Assembly: GCF_001654495.1 (NCBI RefSeq)
Contig: NZ_CP015849.1
Span: 3,509,501-3,573,500 of the forward strand
DNA from: Streptomyces sp. SAT1
Lineage (GTDB): Bacteria > Actinomycetota > Actinomycetes > Streptomycetales > Streptomycetaceae
Direction of reading: 5' to 3'
DNA: 64,000 nucleotides
The position numbers and the translations under genes are program-made. Within the stretch, counting starts at the first letter, position 1; each line of letters starts with the position of its first letter. This document shows, one piece after another, positions 26,479 to 35,623 of this stretch. The notes beneath the pieces were generated by a model, which worked only from the letters and a program-made list of their open reading frames with translations, searched no databases and was not told the origin of the DNA.

Positions 26479-27144
26479 CTACAACTCGGGCGCGCTCACA
26501 CCCTTCCGAGTGAGGGCGTCCACCACCGCGTCCACCACGGCCTCCACGCCGGGCACCCAGGGGGCGGCGGAGCCGGGCAGCGGGGCGCGCTCCCAGCGGA
26601 CCGGGCCTGCCCCCGTCTCCGAGGGCGGCAGGGCGATGTAGCCGCCCTCGCCGTGGAAGCGCAGCGAGCCGGGCACGAAGTCCTTGGCGTAGAGCAGTTC
26701 GCCGAGCCGCTCCAGGGAGTAGGGCTCGACGAGGATGGACCAGCGCGCCGACGAGGCGACGACCGGGCCGAGCCGCATGCCCGCCCGGTCCAGGGTGCGC
26801 AGGGCGCTCGCCGCCGCCAGCGCCGGCAGGCTCACCGCGCAGGGCGCCTTGCCGCCGGTGGCCAGGACGATCGGCGCGGCGGGCCGGTTGGTCCACCACC
26901 AGCGGACCATCCGGGCATCGGTGGTCGCCGCGAGCAGACCGGGGTCGAAGGGGTGTGCGCCGGGCACCGTGCACTCGGGGTCGGGGCAGGCGCAGCGCTC
27001 GGGCCGCCGCGCGTCCCTCGCCACGCCCGGGAGCACCGGCCACTGCCACTGGGCGGCGAAGGTCAGGGCCGCGTCGATCGGCTCGGGCCTCCCGTCACCG
27101 CGCCTGGACAGGAGCCTGCGTCGCCTTCCGGGGATCTCGCGCAT
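26479..27144 (-). CDS. Prim-pol N-terminal-like protein (second copy in the window)
   Basis: 221 residues from ATG 27144, which has AAAGGAC nine bases upstream. The architecture follows the prim-pol N-terminal domain: AALTFAAQWQWPVLPGVARD (about 25-45), a Cys-rich insertion RCACPDPECTVPGAHPFDPG, WWWTNRPAAPIVLATGG, and GYIALPPSETG. The Asp-x-Asp metal site seen in active members is not obvious: ILVEPYSLERLGELLY stands where VDxD would be expected, so catalytic activity is doubtful. It looks cytosolic. It forms an apparent operon with the membrane-anchored protein. Role unknown. Confidence 0.65.
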   Translation of the reverse strand: MREIPGRRRRLLSRRGDGRPEPIDAALTFAAQWQWPVLPGVARDARRPERCACPDPECTVPGAHPFDPGLLAATTDARMVRWWWTNRPAAPIVLATGGKAPCAVSLPALAAASALRTLDRAGMRLGPVVASSARWSILVEPYSLERLGELLYAKDFVPGSLRFHGEGGYIALPPSETGAGPVRWERAPLPGSAAPWVPGVEAVVDAVVDALTRKGVSAPEL

Positions 27145-27644
27145 GAGCGCTCGTCCTTTCCGTTGCACCGCTGGCAACACCGTGGACCACATCACACCAT
27201 GTGTCGATCACTTCACTGGGCGTACCTGTTGGCGCATCACACCCCTGCCGTCAGCACGGGGAACCCTCTGGGCCGGGCACCGGCTGCTTCCGCTGCAGCC
27301 CTGCCCATACGCGTCTCTCAAGAGCATGGGCGTGGCGCGGGGTGGCGGAGTGTGGCGTTTTGCTGTCGCGCGTTCTGCTCTCCGCCGCCGTCACGCGAGG
27401 ATGGGGCACGGCCGTCGGTGGATAGGACGCCCGGGTCCGTCGCCAGGTTCCGGGCAGCTCCCAACCACCCCTGGTCTTCTCCGAGTACGTACCCATCACG
27501 ACCGCTGTGACGCTCTGTGGAGCGAAACCAGTCGACCGCAATAAGCCGTTACCCGAGGCAGTTTCAAGCCAACTTCGTTGATACGCAAGAGTCCAGGCAC
27601 ATCACCACGGCAGGCGCGCTGACACCAGGAATCCCGGCAGGACA
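27145..27644. other. Long gene-less region between divergent genes
   Basis: 500 bases upstream of both the prim-pol gene (minus) and the GAF-SpoIIE gene (plus). No supported ORF. The half nearest the SpoIIE gene is notably AT-richer (27520-27610, for example GGCAGTTTCAAGCC and TTCGTTGATACG), consistent with a promoter about 60-100 bases upstream of that start. I see no clear operator. Confidence 0.4.
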
Positions 27645-29192
27645 ATGCTGGACATCCCCTCACGAGTGCGTGTACATGTGGAGACACTGCCGGCGGCGCA
27701 GAATGACATGGGGGTTTGCGATGCTTTTGAGCAGTACGCACCGGTCGGAAAGCCGGACGCCATGAACGCCCCGCACCCTCCGAAAGTGGCCGGAATCGAT
27801 TCAACGGTTCCCGCACCCGCACACACTGTCGCGCCCATCCCCCCTGCCCCGGACGCCTCCTCCGCCGCCGGCGCGAGCAGCGCGCACTCCGCGCACACCG
27901 CCCATCCGCCGGGCGCCCTCCTCCAGGACCGGCTCGCCGGCTGGGTCTCCGATCTCACCACGCTGCACGAACTGACGGAGCGGCTGGCCCGTACGAACCG
28001 GCTCGACGCCGCGCTGGAGGAGCTGCTGCACGCCGGCGCCGCCCTCGTGGGCGCCCGGCGCGGCCTGGTCGTCCTCGAACCGGACGACGGACTCGGCCCC
28101 GACACGACCGTCGGCCTGGGTCTGGCCCGCGCCGACCTGGGCCACATCGAGACCGTCCCGCGCGCCTCGATGCCCTACGGCGCCCTGCTGGACACCGCGG
28201 CGGGACTGCCCGGCGGCGACGGTGAGATCGTGCGCGCCGACCTGTTCGCCGAGGAGGGCCTCGACCCCCGCCACCGCGAGGTGGCCGCCCGGCTCGGCTA
28301 CGCGGCGGGCTACGCGCTGCCCCTGTCCACCGAGGCCGCCGGCCGGCTCGGCGCCGCGACCTGGCTCTACGACGAGCCCGCCGAACCCGACGAACGGCAG
28401 CGCCACCTGGCCGGTCTCTACGTCCGCTTCGCCACCGAGCACCTGGCCCGGCTGCTCGAAGGCGAACGCACGCGCGCGTGCATGGCGACGATGCGCGAGG
28501 AACTGCTGCCGTCCCGGCTGCCGCGGGTGCCCGGTGTCCGGCTGGCCGCCCGGCACCGCACCGGCCCGCGCGGCGGCGGCGACTGGTACGACGCGCTGCC
28601 GCTGCCCGACGCCGCGCTCGGCCTCGCGGTCGGCTCGGTGACCGGTTCCGGGCCCGGCGCGGTCGCCGCGATGGGCCGGCTGCGCGCCTCCCTGCGGGCG
28701 TACGCGGTGATGGAGGGCGAGGACCCCGTCGCCGTCCTGTCCGATCTGGAGCTGCTGCTGCGGCTGACCGAGCCCGCCCGCTCCGCCACCGCCCTGTTCG
28801 CCTACTGCGAGCCGGCGCTGCGCCGGATCACCGTGGCCGGGGCGGGGCACTGCCCGCCGCTGGTGCTCGGCGAACGGCGCACCGAGTACGTGGAGACGAC
28901 CGTGTCCGCGCCGCTCGGCATGCTCGCCTGCTGGGAGGCGCCCAGCGTGGAGTTCCAGGTCGGCGCAGGCGAAACGGTGCTGCTGTACACCGACGGGCTG
29001 CTGCACCGTACCGGCGACCCCGCCGACCGTGCCTTCGCGCGGCTGCGCGCCGCCGCGGCCGGGGTCCCGCGCGCGGTGCGCCACGACCCGGACGCGGTCG
29101 CCGACCATGTGCTGCGCACCGTCCTGCCCGACGGCCTGGACGTGACCGACGGCATGGAGGACGTGGCCCTGCTGGCGGCCCGTTTCGAGTAG
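27645..29192 (+). CDS. GAF-SpoIIE (PP2C-type) regulator with an altered metal site
   Basis: 515 residues. A disordered N-terminus (1-85) precedes a GAF-like domain (LHELTERLARTNRLDAALEE, about 106-125, to about 270), then a SpoIIE/RsbU-type PP2C domain (about 290-515). The first metal motif is intact, GGGDWYDALPLPD with Asp313. The second, normally GDVxGHG, reads VGSVTGSG, so the metal-binding Asp is Ser331. The last motifs, LLYTDGLLHRTGD and GMEDVALLAA, are intact. SpoIIE-type phosphatases dephosphorylate anti-anti-sigma factors. The Asp-to-Ser change may reduce or abolish activity. It is monocistronic. Confidence 0.85.
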   Translation: MLDIPSRVRVHVETLPAAQNDMGVCDAFEQYAPVGKPDAMNAPHPPKVAGIDSTVPAPAHTVAPIPPAPDASSAAGASSAHSAHTAHPPGALLQDRLAGWVSDLTTLHELTERLARTNRLDAALEELLHAGAALVGARRGLVVLEPDDGLGPDTTVGLGLARADLGHIETVPRASMPYGALLDTAAGLPGGDGEIVRADLFAEEGLDPRHREVAARLGYAAGYALPLSTEAAGRLGAATWLYDEPAEPDERQRHLAGLYVRFATEHLARLLEGERTRACMATMREELLPSRLPRVPGVRLAARHRTGPRGGGDWYDALPLPDAALGLAVGSVTGSGPGAVAAMGRLRASLRAYAVMEGEDPVAVLSDLELLLRLTEPARSATALFAYCEPALRRITVAGAGHCPPLVLGERRTEYVETTVSAPLGMLACWEAPSVEFQVGAGETVLLYTDGLLHRTGDPADRAFARLRAAAAGVPRAVRHDPDAVADHVLRTVLPDGLDVTDGMEDVALLAARFE

Positions 29193-29303
29193 CTCCCCCG
29201 GCACTCCGGGTCACTGTCGCGCCCGTGGCGGACGCTCTCCTCGGACCCCTTCCGTACGACCGTACGATGGGAGTGGTCCAGTGCCGTATCAAGGAGGAAG
29301 ACC

Positions 29304-30761
29304 GTGGCGAAGGAGCTCCCGGAGACCCCGGAGACTGCCGAGGAAGAGCCGATCAAGCAGCGCAAGAACGGCCTGTACCCGGGCGTGTCCGACGAGCTGG
29401 CCGAGAGCATGAAGTCCGGCTGGGCCGACACCGAGCTGCACGAGCTGGAGCCCGTCGAGCAGGCCGCGCACACCGCCCGGCGCCGCGCCGCGCTCTCCGC
29501 GCGCTTCCCCGGTGAGCGCCTGGTCGTCCCCGCGGGCAACCTGAAGACCCGCTCCAACGACACGGAGTACTCCTTCCGCTCCTCGGTCGAGTACGCCTAC
29601 CTCACCGGCAACCAGACGGAGGACGGCGTCCTGGTCCTGGAGCCCACCGCCGACGGCCACCGGGAGACCATCTACCTGCTGCCCCGCTCCGACCGCGAGA
29701 ACGGCGAGTTCTGGCTGGACGGGCAGGGCGAGCTGTGGGTCGGCCGCCGCCACTCCCTGACCGAGTCCGAGGCGCTGTACGGCATCCCGGCGGCCGACGT
29801 CCGCGAGCTGGCCGACGCGCTGCGCGAGGCCACCGGCCCGGTCCGCGTGGTGCGCGGCCACGACGCCGGCATCGAGGCGGCCCTGGCCGACAAGGTCACC
29901 GCCGAGCGCGACGAGGAGCTGCGCGTCTTCCTGTCCGAGGCCCGCCTGGTCAAGGACGACTTCGAGGTCGGCGAGCTGCAGAAGGCCGTCGACTCCACGG
30001 TGCGCGGCTTCGAGGACGTGGTGAAGGTCCTCGACAAGGCCGAGGCGACCAGCGAGCGCTACATCGAGGGCACCTTCTTCCTCCGCGCGCGTGTGGAGGG
30101 CAACGACGTCGGCTACGGCACCATCGCCGCCGCCGGCCCGCACGCCTGCACGCTGCACTGGGTGCGCAACGACGGCCCGGTCCGCTCCGGCGACCTGCTC
30201 CTGCTGGACGCGGGCGTGGAGACGCACACCCTGTACACCGCGGACGTGACGCGCACGCTGCCGATCGACGGCACGTACAGCGAGATCCAGAAGAAGATCT
30301 ACGACGCCGTGTACGACGCCCAGGAGGCGGGCATCGCGGCCGTGAAGCCCGGCGCCAAGTACCGCGACTTCCACGACGCCGCGCAGCGCGTGCTGGCCGA
30401 GCGGCTCGTCGCGTGGGGCCTCGTCGAGGGCCCGGTCGAGCGGGTCCTGGAGCTGGGCCTCCAGCGCCGCTGGACGCTGCACGGCACCGGTCACATGCTC
30501 GGCCTCGACGTCCACGACTGCGCCGTCGCGCGCACCGAGACGTACGTGGACGGCACGCTGGAGCCGGGCATGGTCCTCACCGTCGAGCCCGGCCTGTACT
30601 TCCAGGCCGACGACCTGACGGTCCCCGAGGAGTACCGCGGCATCGGCGTCCGCATCGAGGACGACATCCTGGTCACCGAGGACGGCAACCGGAACCTGTC
30701 GGCCGCGCTGCCGCGCCGGTCCGACGAGGTCGAGGCGTGGATGGCGGCCCTGAAGGGCTGA
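29304..30761 (+). CDS. pepP: Xaa-Pro aminopeptidase (aminopeptidase P, M24B)
   Basis: 485 residues from GTG 29304 with AAGGAGGA upstream. An N-terminal AMP_N domain (about 40-185; SNDTEYSFRSSVEYAYLTGN) precedes the pita-bread catalytic fold. Metal ligands are visible: Asp in LLLDAGVE, Asp in YTADVTRTLP, His in HGTGHMLGLDVHD, Glu in VLTVEPGLYF and Glu in GVRIEDDILV. It removes the N-terminal residue when proline is second, and needs two divalent metals such as Mn. It is cytosolic and followed by a clear terminator, so it is transcribed alone. Confidence 0.94.
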   Translation: MAKELPETPETAEEEPIKQRKNGLYPGVSDELAESMKSGWADTELHELEPVEQAAHTARRRAALSARFPGERLVVPAGNLKTRSNDTEYSFRSSVEYAYLTGNQTEDGVLVLEPTADGHRETIYLLPRSDRENGEFWLDGQGELWVGRRHSLTESEALYGIPAADVRELADALREATGPVRVVRGHDAGIEAALADKVTAERDEELRVFLSEARLVKDDFEVGELQKAVDSTVRGFEDVVKVLDKAEATSERYIEGTFFLRARVEGNDVGYGTIAAAGPHACTLHWVRNDGPVRSGDLLLLDAGVETHTLYTADVTRTLPIDGTYSEIQKKIYDAVYDAQEAGIAAVKPGAKYRDFHDAAQRVLAERLVAWGLVEGPVERVLELGLQRRWTLHGTGHMLGLDVHDCAVARTETYVDGTLEPGMVLTVEPGLYFQADDLTVPEEYRGIGVRIEDDILVTEDGNRNLSAALPRRSDEVEAWMAALKG

Positions 30762-30773
30762 TCGGCGAAGAGC

Positions 30774-30802
30774 GGCCGGGCACCCGAGCGGTGCCCGGCC
30801 GT
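30774..30802 (+). terminator. Terminator of pepP
   Basis: A perfect 12-bp stem (CGGCCGGGCACC / GGTGCCCGGCCG) with a 5-base loop begins 13 bases after the stop. Confidence 0.7.
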
Positions 30803-30826
30803 ACACATGCCCAGGGGGAGGGTTTC

Positions 30827-32200
30827 GTGCAGGTGGACGGCTTCTTGCCCGGTGCCGGGGTGGATCTGCATCTGGAACCGGACGCGGCGGCGGGCCGCCG
30901 GGCCGGACTGGAGAAGGCGCTCAGGGCCGCGGTGCGGGAGGGACGGCTGGCTCCCGGGGCCAGACTGCCCGCGACCCGGCGTCTCGCCCTCGAACTGGGC
31001 GTCTCACGGGGCACCGTGAAGGCCGCCTACGACCAGTTGGTCGCCGAGGGCTACCTGACGGCGCGGCAGGGCTCGGGCACCCGGGTCGCCGCGCTGCCCG
31101 CCGTGGACGCGGAACAGCCCGGAGCGGCGGCACGCGCGCGTGCGCCCCGCTTCGACCTCAGGCCCGGCAGCCCGGACGTGGGCGCCTTCCCGGCGGCCGC
31201 CTGGCTGCGGGCGCTGCGCCGCGCCATCGCGACGGCGCCCTCGCTGGCGTACGACTACGGCGACCCGCGGGGCCGCATCGAGCTGCGCACCGCGCTGTCG
31301 GGGTACCTGGGGCGGGCCCGCGGGGTGGTGGCGCCGCCGGAGCGGATCGTCGTCACCTCCGGGTACGTGCAGGGGCTGGCCCTGCTCACCCGGGTGCTGG
31401 ACGGCGCCTCGGTCGCCATGGAGGACCCCGGGCTGCCCTTCCACCGGGACGTGGTGCGGCACAACGGCGGGACCGTGGTGCCGGTCCGGGTCGACGAACG
31501 CGGGGTGCGCGCGCAGGACCTGGGCGAGCAGTCGGCCGTCGTCGTCACCCCCGCGCACCAGTACCCGACCGGCGTCACCCTGCATCCCGAGCGGCGGCGG
31601 GCGCTCACCGACTGGGCACGCGCGCGTGGCGCCCTGATCGTCGAGGACGACTACGACGGGGAGTTCCGTTACGACCGCCAGCCGGTGGGCGCGCTCCAGG
31701 GCATGGCGCCCGGTCATGTCGCCTACCTCGGCACCGCCTCCAAGACCCTTGGGCCCGCACTGAGACTGGGCTGGATGGTGCTCCCGCCGCACCTGGTCGA
31801 CGCGGTGGCCGAGGCCAAGCTGCACAGCGACCACCACACCGAGTCCATCGGGCAGCTGGCCCTCGCCGAGCTGATCGACAGCCACGCCTACGACCGGCAT
31901 GTGCGCGCGTGCCGGCTGCGCTACCGGCGCCGCCGGGACCAGCTCCTGGGGCGGCTGGGCGGGCGCCGTCCGGTGCGCGGGATCGCCGCCGGGCTGCACG
32001 CCCTGGTCGATGTGGCGGACGAGGAGCGGGTGCTGGCCCGCGCCGAGGAGGCGGGGCTGGCGCTCGGCCGTCTCGGCGAGCACTGGCACACGCCCGGCGC
32101 GGGCCACCCGCAAGGGCTCGTCGTCGGCTACGGGACGCCCAGGGAGCGGACCTACCCGGAGGCGCTGGAGGCGCTGGCGAAGGTCCTGGACGGCGTGTGA
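30827..32200 (+). CDS. MocR/PdxR-type GntR regulator with aminotransferase domain
   Basis: 457 residues from GTG 30827, with GGGGGAGG just upstream. A GntR winged HTH (about 18-85: LEKALRAAVREGRLAPGARL, then TRRLALELGVSRGTVKAAYD) is joined to a fold-type I aminotransferase domain. The PLP-binding Lys lies in YLGTASKTLGPALRLGWMV, and IVEDDYDGEFRYDR is the cofactor-binding Asp/Tyr region. Such regulators use PLP or a PLP adduct as effector; PdxR types activate pyridoxal phosphate synthesis genes. No pdx gene adjoins it, so the target is undefined. Confidence 0.9.
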   Translation: MQVDGFLPGAGVDLHLEPDAAAGRRAGLEKALRAAVREGRLAPGARLPATRRLALELGVSRGTVKAAYDQLVAEGYLTARQGSGTRVAALPAVDAEQPGAAARARAPRFDLRPGSPDVGAFPAAAWLRALRRAIATAPSLAYDYGDPRGRIELRTALSGYLGRARGVVAPPERIVVTSGYVQGLALLTRVLDGASVAMEDPGLPFHRDVVRHNGGTVVPVRVDERGVRAQDLGEQSAVVVTPAHQYPTGVTLHPERRRALTDWARARGALIVEDDYDGEFRYDRQPVGALQGMAPGHVAYLGTASKTLGPALRLGWMVLPPHLVDAVAEAKLHSDHHTESIGQLALAELIDSHAYDRHVRACRLRYRRRRDQLLGRLGGRRPVRGIAAGLHALVDVADEERVLARAEEAGLALGRLGEHWHTPGAGHPQGLVVGYGTPRERTYPEALEALAKVLDGV

Positions 32201-32267
32201 GGCCGCGCTGCCGCCGGGGCGGCGGGGTGGTGCCACCGGGGGTGGCGGGCTACGGGGGCGACCGCAG

Positions 32268-32714
32268 TCAGACCGCCGCCAGCGGAGCGTCGTCGCGCCA
32301 CTTGAGGATCTTGTCGAAGCTCACCACCGCACCGCCCCGCCCCGGCTCGTTGCCGATGTGGACGTGGTCGGCCAGCTCCCGGATGAGGCACAGGCCGCGG
32401 CCGTGCTCGGCGTCCGTGTGCGGGGCGCGGACCGGCACGCGGTGCCCCTCGCCCGGGAAGCCGGGGCCGGTGTCGGCCACCTCGATACGGCACTTCTCCC
32501 CGTCGAGGTAGGCGGTCACCCGGTAGTCCTGCGAACCTGCGCCGTCCCCGCCGTGCTCCACGGCGTTCGCGCAGGCCTCGCTCAGGGCGACCGACAGGTC
32601 GAAGGAGATGTCGGGGTCGACGCCCGCGGTCTCCATCGTGCCGAGCAGGAGCCGCCGGGCGAGGGGCACGCTCGCAGCGTCACGCCGCAGATGGAGTGAC
32701 CACCAGATGCTCAT
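32268..32714 (-). CDS. Anti-sigma-type ATP-binding protein (RsbW-like)
   Basis: 148 residues from ATG 32714 with AGGAGG upstream; the very long open frame beyond it is not coding. The GHKL motifs are well kept: N-box LSVALSEACANAVEHGGDG (about 54-72), G1 VADTGPGFPGEGH (about 90-102) and G2 DAEHGRGLCLIREL (about 112-125). It begins SIWWSLHLRRDAASVPLARR, typical of Streptomyces stand-alone ATPases that may act as anti-sigma or anti-anti-sigma kinases. It is the best preserved of the three such proteins in the window. It is divergent from the copper operon. Confidence 0.87.
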   Translation of the reverse strand: MSIWWSLHLRRDAASVPLARRLLLGTMETAGVDPDISFDLSVALSEACANAVEHGGDGAGSQDYRVTAYLDGEKCRIEVADTGPGFPGEGHRVPVRAPHTDAEHGRGLCLIRELADHVHIGNEPGRGGAVVSFDKILKWRDDAPLAAV

Positions 32715-32939
32715 GCTCCAGCCTCCTGGCCGCGGCTCGACATACCGATACGTATTGCCCGGCGTGCCCGGCCGTAAGCACCGCGTTGACACGGCGACGC
32801 CCGTTCGGCGGATGCGAGGACGGAGGGGATCGGTGTATGCACGGGCGCATACGCCGTGGAAGGTGACCTGTCCGGAGGTACCGCACCTTGTGGACCTGCC
32901 GTACGGAGCACCGGTGCCCAGTGGGATGATGAGGCCGCC

Positions 32940-33875
32940 ATGACTGCCCCCCACTCGCGCGCGGCATCCGCCGGACGCGATCTCAGGCTGCTGCGGGCCG
33001 CGGTGTTCGCCGCGGTCTGCGTCGTGCTGGCCGCGGCGGGGCACACCCTGGGCTCCTGCGCCACCGTCCCGCTGTGGACGCTGGGCGCGGGTTTCCTGGG
33101 GGCGCTCGTGGTCGTCGTACCGCTGGCCGGGCGCGCCCGCTCGCTGCCCGGGATCGCGGCGCTGCTCGCGGCGGGCCAGCTGGTGCTGCACGCGCTGTTC
33201 GGACTCGGACAGCACGGGGCGGGCATGGTGTCCGGCGCGATACCGATGGGCTCGACGGGTTCCATGGGAGCCATGGGAGCCATGGGGCCCCTGGGCTCGA
33301 CGGTTTCGGCGGGCGCGGCGGGTTCGGCGGTGCCGGGCGGTTCCCTGGGCCACGCGGGCCATGTGCTGTCCGACGCCGCGCTGGTGGAGCGGGCCGCGCG
33401 ATACCTGTGCGGCACCACCACCGCGGGGATCACCCCGGCACGGGCCTACCGGATCCTCGTCGACGCCCATGTCTACCCGTCCGGAGCCGCGGCACCGACC
33501 GGCGCGACCGGTCCGGCGGCCGTCCCGCACGGCGCCGGGTCCCTCGCCGCGCTGCTGCCGTCCCTGCCCATGCTGCTCGGCCATGTGCTCGCCGCGCTGG
33601 CCGCGGGCTGGCTGCTGCGCCGTGGCGACCTCGCCCTGGTGCGGCTGATCGCACTGTCGGCGCACGGAGTCGCCGAGGGCGCGCTCGTACGGTCCCTGCG
33701 CGGGGCGCTCGCCCTGGTGTGCGCCCTGTGCGCCGGGCTGCCGGCGCTGCCGGGCACGGGCCCGCGCGTCCCGCGCGCCGCCGACCGCGTCCTGCCGCCG
33801 CCGACCGCCACCGCCCTCCAGCACACGGTGATCCGGCGCGGTCCGCCCGCCGCCGTCCTCGTCCTCGCCGCCTGA
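32940..33875 (+). CDS. Integral membrane protein at the head of the copper operon
   Basis: 311 residues from ATG 32940. About five membrane helices are visible: LLRAAVFAAVCVVLAAAG, LGAGFLGALVVVVPLAG, GIAALLAAGQLVLHALFG, LLPSLPMLLGHVLAALAAGW and ALALVCALCAGLPAL. The loop near residue 100 is Met-rich (GAIPMGSTGSMGAMGAMGP) and another loop has His (HAGHV), both plausible Cu(I) ligands. From memory, similar proteins with this Met/His pattern commonly precede YcnI genes in Streptomyces. It lies 229 bases before ycnI on the same strand. A copper role is inference from context and Met content. Confidence 0.7.
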   Translation: MTAPHSRAASAGRDLRLLRAAVFAAVCVVLAAAGHTLGSCATVPLWTLGAGFLGALVVVVPLAGRARSLPGIAALLAAGQLVLHALFGLGQHGAGMVSGAIPMGSTGSMGAMGAMGPLGSTVSAGAAGSAVPGGSLGHAGHVLSDAALVERAARYLCGTTTAGITPARAYRILVDAHVYPSGAAAPTGATGPAAVPHGAGSLAALLPSLPMLLGHVLAALAAGWLLRRGDLALVRLIALSAHGVAEGALVRSLRGALALVCALCAGLPALPGTGPRVPRAADRVLPPPTATALQHTVIRRGPPAAVLVLAA

Positions 33876-34042
33876 CGCGACGCGACCAGCACTCCACGGT
33901 CCCGGCCCACCCGGCCGGAACGGAGGGGGAGGCCGCCGTCGTGCGGCGTCCCCGCGCGTGCCCGCCCCGCGGGCGGTCCGCACCGGCGTACGTCCCGGTG
34001 CGCACGCTCCCTCGCACCGCCCCGGAGCACGCGCCCTCTCCC

Positions 34043-34075
34043 GACCACCGGATCCACCGGACCACCGGACCACCG
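34043..34075. repeat. 8-9-bp tandem repeat (GACCACCG) upstream of ycnI
   Basis: Four units GACCACCG, GATCCACCG, GACCACCG, GACCACCG occur in a row and end about 30 bases before the ycnI start. The likely explanation is slippage, but the position near the promoter is worth noting. Confidence 0.55.
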
Positions 34076-34104
34076 GACCCACTCGAAGTGGAGTGTTCTC
34101 TGTG

Positions 34105-34857
34105 ATGCAGGCCATCAGCCGCAAGACCTCTCGTCTCGCCACCGTCGGCGCCCTCGCGGGCGCGGCCGTCCTCGCCGTCTCCGTCCCCGCGTTCGCGCAC
34201 GTCACCGTGGCGGCGGAGGGCGCCGCGGCCAAGGGCGGCTACGCCGTCGTCGACTTCAAGGTGCCCAACGAGCGCGACAACGCCTCCACCACCAAGCTGG
34301 AGGTCGCCTTCCCGACCGATCACCCGCTGGCCTCGGTGATGCCGGAGCCGGTCAACGGCTGGAAGGTCGAGGTCACCAAGTCCAAGCTGGACAAGCCCCT
34401 GGAGATGCACGGCAAGCAGATCTCCGAGGCGGTCAGCAAGGTCACCTGGACCGCCACCGACGGCAAGGGCATCCTGCCGGGCTACTTCCAGAAGTTCCCG
34501 GTGTCCGTGGGCGCGCTGCCCCAGGACGCCGACCAGCTCGCCTTCAAGGCCCTCCAGACGTACTCCAACAAGGAGGTCGTCCGCTGGATCGAGGTCCCGC
34601 AGAAGGGCCAGGCCGAGCCCGACAACCCGGCACCGACGCTCCAGCTGACCGCCGCGGCGGACGACGCCCACGGAGCGGCGGCCCAGAACACCTCCGCCGG
34701 TTCCAAGTCCGCCGAGAGCACCCCCACCGCCGCCGCCGCCGCCGCCGAGAGCGGCAGTGACACCACCGCCCGCGTCCTCGGCGTCGTGGGCATCGTCGTC
34801 GGCGCGGCCGGCGTGGCGTACGGCGTGTTCGCCGGGCGCCGCCGGACCGCCGCCTGA
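34105..34857 (+). CDS. YcnI-family (DUF1775) copper-associated exported protein
   Basis: 250 residues. The signal peptide is at 1-32 (LATVGALAGAAVLAVSVPAFA), with cleavage giving a mature N-terminal HVTVAAEG. That His and the conserved Trp in VNGWKVEV (about residue 92) match the copper-binding site known for Bacillus YcnI. The DUF1775 domain ends at about 165, followed by an Ala/Ser/Thr-rich wall-spanning linker and a C-terminal membrane helix (RVLGVVGIVVGAAGVAYGVF) with a GRRRTAA tail, so it is anchored outside the membrane. It is the first of five closely spaced copper genes. Confidence 0.9.
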   Translation: MQAISRKTSRLATVGALAGAAVLAVSVPAFAHVTVAAEGAAAKGGYAVVDFKVPNERDNASTTKLEVAFPTDHPLASVMPEPVNGWKVEVTKSKLDKPLEMHGKQISEAVSKVTWTATDGKGILPGYFQKFPVSVGALPQDADQLAFKALQTYSNKEVVRWIEVPQKGQAEPDNPAPTLQLTAAADDAHGAAAQNTSAGSKSAESTPTAAAAAAESGSDTTARVLGVVGIVVGAAGVAYGVFAGRRRTAA

Positions 34858-34972
34858 TCCTGCTCGTCCGTGCCGCGCACCGGGACCGCACGAGGTCCGG
34901 GTACGGCCGCCCCCCGTGTGGGGCGTACGGGCCCGGTGCGCGCCGGAGTTCTCACATCTGGGACATTTTTCT

Positions 34973-35623
34973 ATGCGCAAGAAGACGTTCGCCGCGGCCG
35001 CACTGCTCGCCGCCGCGACGATGACCCTGTCCGCCTGCGGCAGCGGTGACGGCGACGAGAAGGCCGCCACCGTCGTCGCCGAGCAGCCCTCGCAGCAGCC
35101 CGCGACCGTGCTCGACCAGCCCTTCGAGAAGCCCGACCTGGTGCTGACCGACGTCCACGGCAAGAAGTACGACCTCCGCAAGGAGACCGCGGGCCGGCCC
35201 ACCCTGATCTACTTCGGCTACACCCACTGCCCCGATGTCTGCCCGCTGACGATGAACAACCTGGCGGTCGCCAAGAAGGCCCTGCCCAAGGCGGACCAGG
35301 ACAAGCTGCGGGTGGTGTTCGTCACCACCGACCCCGGCCGAGACACACCCGCCGAACTCGGCAAGTGGCTCAACGGCATCGACCCGCAGTTCGTCGGTCT
35401 GACCGGCGACTACGCCACCATCGAGGCCGGTGCGCGCAGCATCGGCATCACCGTCGAGCCGACCAAGAAGGACAAGAACGGCAAGCTCGTGTCGGTGCAC
35501 GGCGCCCAGGTCGTCGCGTTCTCCCCGAAGAACGACACGGGTTATGTGGTCTACGACGAGGACGCCACCGTAGGCGACTACACCAAGGGCCTGCCCAAGC
35601 TGATCAAGGGAGAGAACCCGTGA
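34973..35623 (+). CDS. sco: Sco/SenC copper chaperone lipoprotein
   Basis: 216 residues. A lipoprotein signal ends LSACGSGDG (lipobox Cys about 19). The thioredoxin-like Sco domain contains YFGYTHCPDVCPLTMNN (CxxxC) and the third copper ligand His in VSVHGAQVVAF. Sco delivers copper to the CuA site of cytochrome c oxidase. In S. lividans it is reported to take part, with the ECuC chaperone encoded beside it, in extracytoplasmic copper handling needed for development. Its stop overlaps the next start as GTGA, so the two genes are translationally coupled. Confidence 0.92.
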   Translation: MRKKTFAAAALLAAATMTLSACGSGDGDEKAATVVAEQPSQQPATVLDQPFEKPDLVLTDVHGKKYDLRKETAGRPTLIYFGYTHCPDVCPLTMNNLAVAKKALPKADQDKLRVVFVTTDPGRDTPAELGKWLNGIDPQFVGLTGDYATIEAGARSIGITVEPTKKDKNGKLVSVHGAQVVAFSPKNDTGYVVYDEDATVGDYTKGLPKLIKGENP

